DNA of 64,000 nucleotides from Pseudomonadota bacterium (GTDB taxonomy: Bacteria; Desulfobacterota; Binatia; Binatales; Binataceae): NCBI GenBank assembly GCA_021324855.1, contig JAJPIG010000020.1, positions 1-64,000 of the forward strand, in the 5' to 3' direction. Below the pieces are notes generated by a model that was not told where the DNA came from, made no database searches, and was given only the letters and a program-made list of their open reading frames with translations. Below, one piece after another: positions 46,723-54,490 of the stretch; positions within the stretch are counted from its first letter, which is position 1; each line of letters starts with the position of its first letter. The translations under genes were made by a program, and so were the position numbers.

Positions 46723-48387
46723 ATGGCTGGCCGCTCGAACGCGTCCGAATCTACGAAGGATCACCGCTTACCGCCGCTGGTCGCAGCGATGCTCCGCCCG
46801 GAGTTCTATCCGGAGCGTCCCGAACGCGTCGAACTCGTACAGACGCACATCTCATATGTCTTCATCGCCGACCAACACGTCTACAAGATCAAGAAGGCGG
46901 TGCGGTTTCCGTTCCTTGATGCCACGACCCTCGAGCGTCGCCGTCAACTTTGCCACGAGGAAGTGCGCCTCAATCGTCGGCTCGCGCCGACGATCTATCT
47001 CGGCGTGATTCCGATCGTCGAGACTGCAGCGGGATTCGCATTCGACGAGAATCCTCACGCGAACGCGGTCGAATATGCGGTTCGGATGCGCCGCCTGCGA
47101 GGCGAGCGGATGCTCGATCGGATGGTCGAGCGGCATGAGGCGACTCCGCAGGAGATCCGGAGCATCGCGGCCCGAATCGCCGATTTTCATCAGCATGCCG
47201 AGTCCAGCAAGGGATGGATTTACGGGTCGGCGGCCGCGGTACATCGGATGGTCTGCGGAAATCTGGCCGAAACCGAACAGTTCGCCGGCTCAATCCTTGA
47301 GCGCGGTGATCTCGACGCGATCGATGTCTATAATCGCGGTTTCATCGAAGCGAACTGGGAGTTGATCAATCGGCGCGCGCACAGCGGCCGCGTGCGCGAG
47401 GGGCATGGCGACCTGCGCTGCGAGCACATCTGTCTCGATGGCGCGCCGATCGTTTTCGACTGCGTCGAATTCAGCGAGCGGCTTCGCTATGGCGATGTGG
47501 CCTGCGAGCTTGCTTTCCTCGCGATGGATCTCGATCGGCTCGCCGCTCCCGGCCTCGCCATCGAACTGACCGACGCTTACGTCGCGGCGTGCGGCGATGA
47601 CGAGCTTCGCATCCTGCTACCGTTCTATAAATGCTACCGTGCGGTCGTGCGTGCGAAGGTCGATTGTCTGCGCAGCCTCGAACGCGAGGTGCCGGACTCC
47701 GAGCGCGCCCGGGCACGCCACTCGGCGCGCGCTTACATCACGCTCGCACGGCGCTCGATGGAGCGCATCGCGCCGGCTTTGATCGTGGTTTTTGGTCTTT
47801 CCGGGACTGGCAAATCCACACTGGCGCGCGCTCTCTCGATGCGTCTGGGTTTCGATCTCCTGACCTCGGACGTGATCCGCAAACAACTGGCCGGGATACC
47901 GCCGACAAGCCGCGCTCCCGCCGGCTACGGCGAGGGTATCTACACGGAAGCTTTCAACCGGCGTACCTACACGACGTTGCTGGCCGAGGCCGCAGACCGA
48001 TTGCGCAAAGGCCGCGGCGTGATCCTCGATGCAACCTTCCGTCATGCCGACGAGCGCCGGATGGCGAGCGAGGTCGCGGCCCGCGCCGGCGTCCGCGTAC
48101 TGTTCGTCGAATGCCGCGCGCCGGCTGAGGTGGCTCTTGCGCGTATCGCCGAGCGCGAACGCCGGGCCGGCGAAGTCTCGGACGCAAGCGCGGCCATCTA
48201 TGCGCGCCAGCTTCGCGACTTCGAGCCCCCCAGCGAGATTGCCGAGGAGGCGCGAGTTGGGGTCGACACCTCGGCCGCTCTCAACCCGGCGATCGCGACG
48301 GTTCTGCAGGCGCTCGCATCGCTTGCCGGCGCATCCGCGCCGCATCAAAACGGATGGCGTAACAATCAGGGTCCTGCTCGGCTTTAG
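46723..48387 (+). CDS. APH-like/AAA P-loop kinase fusion
   Basis: 554 residues. The N-terminal part (about 30-340) is related to the aminoglycoside phosphotransferase fold, with EGHGDLRCEHICLD as the catalytic loop and VFDCVEFSERLRYGD after it. The C-terminal part begins with the Walker A loop GLSGTGKST (about 359-367) and has a zeta-toxin/gluconate-kinase type P-loop kinase fold, with ILDATFRHADERR downstream. Proteins of this architecture are widespread next to stress and acetate genes; the mycobacterial relative Rv2004c is in the DosR regulon. The substrate is unknown. GGAGAG precedes the ATG at 46723. Confidence 0.82.
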   Translation: MAGRSNASESTKDHRLPPLVAAMLRPEFYPERPERVELVQTHISYVFIADQHVYKIKKAVRFPFLDATTLERRRQLCHEEVRLNRRLAPTIYLGVIPIVETAAGFAFDENPHANAVEYAVRMRRLRGERMLDRMVERHEATPQEIRSIAARIADFHQHAESSKGWIYGSAAAVHRMVCGNLAETEQFAGSILERGDLDAIDVYNRGFIEANWELINRRAHSGRVREGHGDLRCEHICLDGAPIVFDCVEFSERLRYGDVACELAFLAMDLDRLAAPGLAIELTDAYVAACGDDELRILLPFYKCYRAVVRAKVDCLRSLEREVPDSERARARHSARAYITLARRSMERIAPALIVVFGLSGTGKSTLARALSMRLGFDLLTSDVIRKQLAGIPPTSRAPAGYGEGIYTEAFNRRTYTTLLAEAADRLRKGRGVILDATFRHADERRMASEVAARAGVRVLFVECRAPAEVALARIAERERRAGEVSDASAAIYARQLRDFEPPSEIAEEARVGVDTSAALNPAIATVLQALASLAGASAPHQNGWRNNQGPARL

Positions 48388-48401
48388 TGGAGCGATTCAC
48401 G

Positions 48402-51107
48402 ATGGATCCCGCCCATTATGCTGCGGTCGAAATCCTGAGCGACGGCAGCTCGATACGCATCCGCGCCATCCGGGCGGATGACAAGGATCGACTCCGGCGT
48501 CATTTCGAAACTCTGACCCCGCGCTCGATCTATCAACGTTTCTTCGGCTACAAGCGGGCGCTCACCAAAGCCGACCTGGTGCGGCTCACCGAACTCGATT
48601 TCGTCGATCATGTCGCGCTGGCCGCTTCGCTCGGCGCAGGTCCAGACGAAAGGTTTCTCGGTATCGGCCGTTACATCCGTATCGATCACGGCCGCCAAGC
48701 CGAAGTCGCCTTCGCCGTACTGGACGAATTCCAGGGACGAGGTATCGGCACGCTGCTGCTGGAGCATCTCGGACGCATCGCGCGCGATGCCGGTGTGACG
48801 GAATTCAGAGCCGAGGTAATGGGCGACAACCGACAGATGCTTGAGGTTTTTGAGCGTAGCGGCTTTCGTGTCAGCCGCTCCTCCGAACCCGGCGTGGTGC
48901 ATCTGAGTTTTCCAATCGAGGAGACCAGCGAGCATTCGCAGGCGAGCCGGACGCGGGAGCGGCTCGCCAACGCGCGCAGTATCGAACGGATGCTCAACCC
49001 CCGGTCGGTGGCGGTGATCGGCGCTTCGCGCACCCCGACGAAGCTCGGCGCGATTATGGTTCAGAACCTGATCCGCGGCGGCTACAGCGGCGCGATCTAT
49101 CCCGTCAATCCGGCCGGCGGAGAGATTTTTGGGCTCAAGGCGTGGCCTGCAATCGACCAGATTGGGCGGCCGATCGACCTTGCGATCATCGTCGTACCGG
49201 CGCCGTTGGTCGAAAACGAGATCGTGAAATGCGCCCGCGCGGGCGTGTTCGGCGTGGTTGTCATCAGCGCGGGATTTGCAGCGGGTGCGCTTGACGGCGC
49301 GCCGAGCGAGGAGCGGCTGTTCGAGCTGGTGCGCGGGCTCGGAATGCGGATGGCGGGCCCTAACTGCATGGGACTGCTCAACACCGATCCGGCGATAAAA
49401 CTCAATGCTTCGCTCGCGCCGCTTCTTCCTGCTCCCGGGGGACTGGGGTTCTTCTCGCAAAGCGGAGCGTTAGGAATCACAGTAATCGAGCACGCGCGGA
49501 GCCGCGGCTTGGGACTCTCGACGTTCGTCTCCGCTGGACGCCGGACCGACTTATCGAGCAACGACCTGCTCGCTTATTGGTCAGAAGATCCGCACACCAC
49601 GGTCGTCGGGCTCTACCTCGAGAGCGTCGGCAATCCGCGTAAATTCGCGTGGCTGGCCCCGGAGCTCGCGCGACGCAAGCCAATCGTTGCGGTCAAGTCT
49701 GGGCGCGCCGCTTCCGCGACGCGCTCCGCGACCAGCCATACCGCCGCGCTCGCCAATCTGAACGTTGCGGTTGATGCACTGTTCGAACAGGCCGGAGTGA
49801 TCCGGACCAATACGCTGGAAGAGTTGCTTGATATCGCGGCGATGCTCGTCGCGCAACCGCTGCCCGCCGGGCCGCGAGTCGGGGTGGTCAGCAACGCGAT
49901 TGGTCCGGGCAGCCTGTTTTGCGACGCCTGCGTGGCGCTGGGTCTCACCGCTCCCGTGCTCAGTGGCGCCTCGATCGACGAATTGCGCGCGGCGTTGCCG
50001 GGGTGTTCCCAGCTCGCCAATCCGGTCGATATGACCGAAACCGCCAGCGCCGCAGATTATGAGCACGCCCTTCGAGTGGTGGGCAATGACCCGGCCATCG
50101 ATTCGGTGGTAGCGCTCTATGTACCCCCGTTTCTCGCCCAAGCGCAGGAAGTCACGGCGGGAATCGCGCGCGGCGCATCCGTCGTGCCGGCGCACAAGCC
50201 GGTGCTTGCCGTTGTCTTATCGGAGACCAGACCGCAGGCGATCTTCGACGCGGGTCCGCGCGGACCGCTCCCCTGTTATCATTTCCCCGAAAATGCCGCG
50301 CTCGCACTGGCTGCCGCGGCGCGATACCAGCGATGGCGCGCGCAATCGCGCGGAAAGCCGCTGGTTTTCGACCTGCCGACCCGCACCCGGCTTCGCGCAC
50401 TCATCAATCGGGTGCTGTTGCGAGGCGAGGAATGGGCGATGTGGTTGGATGATGCGGTGTTTATGGAACTCATGGCGGCCTGCGGCATCGCTGTCGCCCC
50501 CGCGGACCGCACAACCATCGCCGATGCACCGGCGATCGCCGAACGGATGGGTTATCCTCTGGTTGCCAAGGTGATCTCGCCCGAAGTGATTCATAAGACC
50601 GAGGTCGGCGGCGTGATCGCGGGACTCACGTCAGCGGCAGAGGTCGAGAGCGCAGTTGCGCAACTGGTTCGCCGGATGGCGGAGCACGGCAAGCCGCTCG
50701 AAGGAATTCTCCTTCAGCGTGAGATTGCAGGCGGTCTCGAAGTGTTGGTCGGCGTCACCAGCGATCCGACCTTCGGGCCGCTGCTGGTTTGCGGGATGGG
50801 CGGTGTGACAGTGGAGTTGAACCGCGATGTGGCGTTTCGGCTGCCCCCAGTGACCGAAACCGACGCGGCCGAGATGCTTGCGAGCCTGCGCGCGAGCGCG
50901 TTGCTCGACGGCTACCGCGGCAGCCCGCCCGCCGATCGCGCCGCCCTGATAGACATTATCATGCGGGTCTCGGCGCTGATTGAGGTAGCGCCTGAGATCA
51001 GCGAAATCGATCTGAGCCCGGTGAAGGTTCTTGCCCCTGGCGCCGGTGCGATCGTCGTCGATGGCAGGGTGCGCGTCAAACCGCTGCGGGTCGGAACATT
51101 CCTCTGA
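48402..51107 (+). CDS. GNAT acetyltransferase fused to ADP-forming acyl-CoA synthetase
   Basis: 901 residues from the ATG at 48402, which has TGGAGCG upstream; a GTG at 48387 overlaps the previous stop. The GNAT domain occupies about 20-165 (FAVLDEFQGRGIGTLLLEHL is the acetyl-CoA loop). The NDP-forming synthetase follows: CoA-binding domain (VAVIGASRTPTKLG, about 197), succinyl-CoA ligase-like domain with SHTAALA carrying H446 at the phosphohistidine position, and an ATP-grasp domain to the C-terminus. Pat-type lysine acetyltransferases have related parts but commonly lack the catalytic His, and Salmonella Pat has the GNAT at the C-terminus. Retention of H446 suggests real acyl-CoA/acetate interconversion with ATP formation. 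It precedes acetate kinase. Confidence 0.85.
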   Translation: MDPAHYAAVEILSDGSSIRIRAIRADDKDRLRRHFETLTPRSIYQRFFGYKRALTKADLVRLTELDFVDHVALAASLGAGPDERFLGIGRYIRIDHGRQAEVAFAVLDEFQGRGIGTLLLEHLGRIARDAGVTEFRAEVMGDNRQMLEVFERSGFRVSRSSEPGVVHLSFPIEETSEHSQASRTRERLANARSIERMLNPRSVAVIGASRTPTKLGAIMVQNLIRGGYSGAIYPVNPAGGEIFGLKAWPAIDQIGRPIDLAIIVVPAPLVENEIVKCARAGVFGVVVISAGFAAGALDGAPSEERLFELVRGLGMRMAGPNCMGLLNTDPAIKLNASLAPLLPAPGGLGFFSQSGALGITVIEHARSRGLGLSTFVSAGRRTDLSSNDLLAYWSEDPHTTVVGLYLESVGNPRKFAWLAPELARRKPIVAVKSGRAASATRSATSHTAALANLNVAVDALFEQAGVIRTNTLEELLDIAAMLVAQPLPAGPRVGVVSNAIGPGSLFCDACVALGLTAPVLSGASIDELRAALPGCSQLANPVDMTETASAADYEHALRVVGNDPAIDSVVALYVPPFLAQAQEVTAGIARGASVVPAHKPVLAVVLSETRPQAIFDAGPRGPLPCYHFPENAALALAAAARYQRWRAQSRGKPLVFDLPTRTRLRALINRVLLRGEEWAMWLDDAVFMELMAACGIAVAPADRTTIADAPAIAERMGYPLVAKVISPEVIHKTEVGGVIAGLTSAAEVESAVAQLVRRMAEHGKPLEGILLQREIAGGLEVLVGVTSDPTFGPLLVCGMGGVTVELNRDVAFRLPPVTETDAAEMLASLRASALLDGYRGSPPADRAALIDIIMRVSALIEVAPEISEIDLSPVKVLAPGAGAIVVDGRVRVKPLRVGTFL

Positions 51108-51127
51108 CCCAAACAGCGAGTTTAATC

Positions 51128-52351
51128 ATGATGCGCGTGCTGGTCTTTAATTGCGGATCGTCCTCGCTCAAATTCGACTTTATCGAGCTGGATGCGTCGG
51201 GTGTCAGCGGCAGAAGCCTCGGTCATGGCCTCTTTGAAGAAATCGGCAGGCCTGCGAGCGGCAACCGTCGGCTGGTCGATGCGTTCGGCGCGGTGCACGA
51301 GCAGGCCGGAAGAATCGCGAATCATCCGACGGCCGCGCTCGAAGCAATTGCAGCGCTTGAATCGGCCCATTCGGAGTCGCCGCTCAGGCCCGACGTGATC
51401 GCGCATCGCTTTGTGCACGGCGGTCCTGATCTCACCGCGCCGGCAATCGCCGATGAGAAGCTCTTGAAAGCGCTCGAGGCTGCCTCGGTTTTTGATCCGC
51501 TTCATTACCCGGCGAGCATCGCAACCTTGCGCGCGGTCGCCGTGCGTCTGCCGCAAACGCCTGCGGTGGTCATCGCCGACACGGTGTTTCATCGCACGAT
51601 TCCGGAGTGGGTACGCGACTACGCGCTCCCGCGCGCGCTCGCAGCGCGCCATCGTATCCACCGTTATGGCTTCCACGGGCCTGCGCACGCATGGATGATG
51701 GAGCGATATGCGGAGCTCAAAGGGGTGAGAACATCCGCGGTCAATTTGATCACACTACAACTCGGCGCGGGATGCTCAGCGACCGCGATTCGCAATGGAG
51801 TGTCGATCGATACCTCGATGGGATTGACGCCGCTCGAAGGCCTGATGATGGCGACGCGCAGCGGCGACCTCGATCCCGCCATCGTGAGCTTTCTCGTCGA
51901 ACGCGAAGGCATCACCGCCGCGAAAGTGGTGGAGATGCTCAATCACGAATGCGGTCTGCGCGGCGTCTCGGGCGTCTCGAACGATCTGCGCGAAATCGAG
52001 GCGGCGGCGCGCGCCGGCAATCGCGACGCGGCGCTCGCCATCCGTATGTTCTGCTATCGGGTCAGGAAATACATCGGCGCATACCTCGCGGCGCTGGGCG
52101 GCGCGGACGCGATCGTCTTCGGCGGCGGAATCGGCGAGCATTCGGCAGCCGTACGCGCCGAAATCTGCGCGGGCCTCAAACCGCTCGGAATCGAACTCGA
52201 CCGCGCGCGCAACCAGCGTGCGGTCGGCCGCGAAGAGCGAATCAGCGCTGACGGCGCGAGCGTAGAAGCATACGTTATTCCGGTCAACGAAGAACTCTAC
52301 ATGGCGCGCGTGGCCGCCCGGGTAATCGCGGCCGATCGGAGCATCGTATGA
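51128..52351 (+). CDS. ackA: Acetate/propionate family kinase, divergent active site
   Basis: 407 residues, normal for the family. NCGSSSLKF at the start, HRFVHGG (the substrate-pocket Arg), ADTVFHRTI (catalytic Asp), FHGPAH (H183) and MATRSGDLDP (Arg) are all present. In the segment usually HLGNG, this protein has Q211-L-G-A214, so residues matching His208 and Asn211 of the Methanosarcina enzyme are changed. The family makes ATP from acetyl phosphate; this subclass may differ in rate or substrate. It follows the acyl-CoA synthetase by 20 bases and overlaps glgX by 4. No phosphotransacetylase or phosphoketolase is in the window. Confidence 0.85.
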   Translation: MMRVLVFNCGSSSLKFDFIELDASGVSGRSLGHGLFEEIGRPASGNRRLVDAFGAVHEQAGRIANHPTAALEAIAALESAHSESPLRPDVIAHRFVHGGPDLTAPAIADEKLLKALEAASVFDPLHYPASIATLRAVAVRLPQTPAVVIADTVFHRTIPEWVRDYALPRALAARHRIHRYGFHGPAHAWMMERYAELKGVRTSAVNLITLQLGAGCSATAIRNGVSIDTSMGLTPLEGLMMATRSGDLDPAIVSFLVEREGITAAKVVEMLNHECGLRGVSGVSNDLREIEAAARAGNRDAALAIRMFCYRVRKYIGAYLAALGGADAIVFGGGIGEHSAAVRAEICAGLKPLGIELDRARNQRAVGREERISADGASVEAYVIPVNEELYMARVAARVIAADRSIV

Positions 52352-54480
52352 GCGCGGCGGGCGGCTCGGCAGCGACAGGCGCGATCACCGCGTCGCGATT
52401 GGAAGTCCAACGCGGGCGGCCTTTGCCGCTTGGGGCGTGGCCGGTCGCCGGGGGAGTTAACTTCGCGGTCTTTTCACGGCATGCCACGGGCGTCGAGTTG
52501 ATGGTTTACGATCCAGCGGATGCGCCCGAACCGACAGTGATCAAGTTCGATAGCAAGGCGAATCGCACCGGCGATATATGGCACGTTTGGATTGGCGGTG
52601 TGTCCGAGGAGTGCGCTTACTGTTATCACGTCGATGGTCCGTACCGTCCCGAGGACGGGCTCCGCTTCAATCGGATGCGGGCGTTGATTGATCCCTATGC
52701 CCGCGCGCTGCGAATTCCGGCGCACTGGGATTTCACGCGTGCGCGAACTCATGACCCCGCGGTGCCGGACGGCCTCTCCGAGCAGGATAATTCGTCGCAC
52801 GCCGCGCGCGCGGTAGTAGTCGGCCGCAGTTTTAATTCACCGGCGCTCGAGGCGCTCGGCCATTCGTGGGCCAACACGGTTATCTACGAAACTCACGTGC
52901 GGGGACTCACCATTCATCCGTCGTCGGCCACCTCGAATCCCGGCACTTACCTGGGCGTAATCGACAAGCTGCCGTATCTCAAGAGGCTCGGAATCACCGC
53001 GATCGAACTGCTGCCGGTGCAGGAATTCAACCCGCGTGAGAATCCGCGGGTCAATCCGATGACCGGCGTGCCGCTCGTGAACTACTGGGGTTACAGTCCG
53101 GTCGCGTTCTTTGCGCCGGCAAGCCGGTATGCGAAGGGCGCCGGGGCGACCGAGCCGGAGAAAGAATTTCGGGAGATGGTCGCAGCAGCACATCGCGCTG
53201 GCATCGAAGTGATCCTCGACGTGGTGTTTAATCACACCGCGGAGGGCGATGAGCATGGCCCCACGCTTTCGTTCCGCGGCTTTGATAATCCGATTTACTA
53301 CCTCCTCGCCCAGGATCGGCGTCGGTACGTGAATTTCTCTGGCTGCGGCAACACGCTCAACTGCAATCATCCGGTGGTGCGGGAGTTGATCCTCGACTGC
53401 CTGCGGCATTGGGCGGTCGAGCGTGGCGTCGACGGTTTCCGCTTCGACCTCGCCTCGATTCTCGGACGTGATCGTGAGGGGCACGTCGCGAGCAATCCGC
53501 CGTTGCTCGAAGCGATTGCCGAGGATCCGATTCTGCGTTCAGTGAAGCTTATCGCGGAGGCGTGGGATCTCGGCGGCGCCTACCAGCTCGGCAGCTTCCC
53601 GGGGCGGCGATGGTCGGAATGGAACGGTCGGTTCCGCGATGACGTGCGCCGCTTCTGGCGCGGGGACCCGGGGATGATTTCGGCCTTCGCAAGTCGGCTC
53701 TGCGGCAGCGCGGATATCTATCAGCGTTATGGCAAACAACCGCTCAACAGCATCAACTTTATCACCTGCCACGACGGCATGACGCTTAATGATCTCGTGA
53801 GCTACTCGCGCAAGCACAACGAGGCCAACGGCGAGAACAATCTTGATGGCGCAGCGGATGATTACAGCGCGAATTACGGTGTTGAGGGGCCCACTGCCGA
53901 TCCCGCGATCAATCGCGTGCGGCTTCGACAGGCGAAGAATTTGATGGCCACTTTGATGCTCTCGCGCGGGGTGCCGATGATGCTTGGCGGCGACGAATTC
54001 ATGCGCACTCAGCTCGGCAACAATAACGCCTACTGCCACGACGACGAAACTTCATGGTACGACTGGCGGCTCCTGGAGCGCAATCGCGAATTTTTCGAAT
54101 TCACGCGGCGGATGATTGCCTTTCGGGCGAATCATCCGGCCCTCAGCGTAGAGCGCTTTTATGAACCGAGCGAAATCGTGTGGTTCAATCCGACCGGCGC
54201 GGCACCCGACTGGAGCGCAACGGAGAACCTCCTGGGTTGCGTCATTATCGCCGGCTCATTGCACGGTGGACCGATTGCGATGCTCTTTAACGCTGAGGAC
54301 GAGGTTGCCCGGTTCCGATGGCCCGAAGCAATGAAGGATACAAAATGGCGTATCGTAATTGATACTGCGGCCGATGGGCCAGCCGATATCGCTGAGTTGG
54401 CTTCGGCTCGGCGCCTAGAAGCCCCGACGGTCGCAGTCGCCGAACACTCGCTGATGGTGCTCGAAGCCGATTACACCTGA
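52348..54480 (+). CDS. glgX: Glycogen debranching enzyme GlgX (GH13 isoamylase type)
   Basis: 710 residues. The N-terminal carbohydrate-binding domain (GVNFAVFSRHATGVEL) is followed by the GH13 barrel. The four conserved regions are DVVFNHTAEG, GFRFDLASIL (nucleophile Asp), LIAEAWDLGGAY (acid Glu) and CHDGMTLND (His-Asp). It removes alpha-1,6 branches from phosphorylase-limited glycogen. Its start overlaps the acetate kinase stop in ATGA, so glycogen breakdown and acetate metabolism are translationally coupled. The phosphorylase gene is convergent, ending 10 bases away. Confidence 0.93.
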   Translation: MSAAGGSAATGAITASRLEVQRGRPLPLGAWPVAGGVNFAVFSRHATGVELMVYDPADAPEPTVIKFDSKANRTGDIWHVWIGGVSEECAYCYHVDGPYRPEDGLRFNRMRALIDPYARALRIPAHWDFTRARTHDPAVPDGLSEQDNSSHAARAVVVGRSFNSPALEALGHSWANTVIYETHVRGLTIHPSSATSNPGTYLGVIDKLPYLKRLGITAIELLPVQEFNPRENPRVNPMTGVPLVNYWGYSPVAFFAPASRYAKGAGATEPEKEFREMVAAAHRAGIEVILDVVFNHTAEGDEHGPTLSFRGFDNPIYYLLAQDRRRYVNFSGCGNTLNCNHPVVRELILDCLRHWAVERGVDGFRFDLASILGRDREGHVASNPPLLEAIAEDPILRSVKLIAEAWDLGGAYQLGSFPGRRWSEWNGRFRDDVRRFWRGDPGMISAFASRLCGSADIYQRYGKQPLNSINFITCHDGMTLNDLVSYSRKHNEANGENNLDGAADDYSANYGVEGPTADPAINRVRLRQAKNLMATLMLSRGVPMMLGGDEFMRTQLGNNNAYCHDDETSWYDWRLLERNREFFEFTRRMIAFRANHPALSVERFYEPSEIVWFNPTGAAPDWSATENLLGCVIIAGSLHGGPIAMLFNAEDEVARFRWPEAMKDTKWRIVIDTAADGPADIAELASARRLEAPTVAVAEHSLMVLEADYT

Positions 54481-54490
54481 CGCAGAGGTA

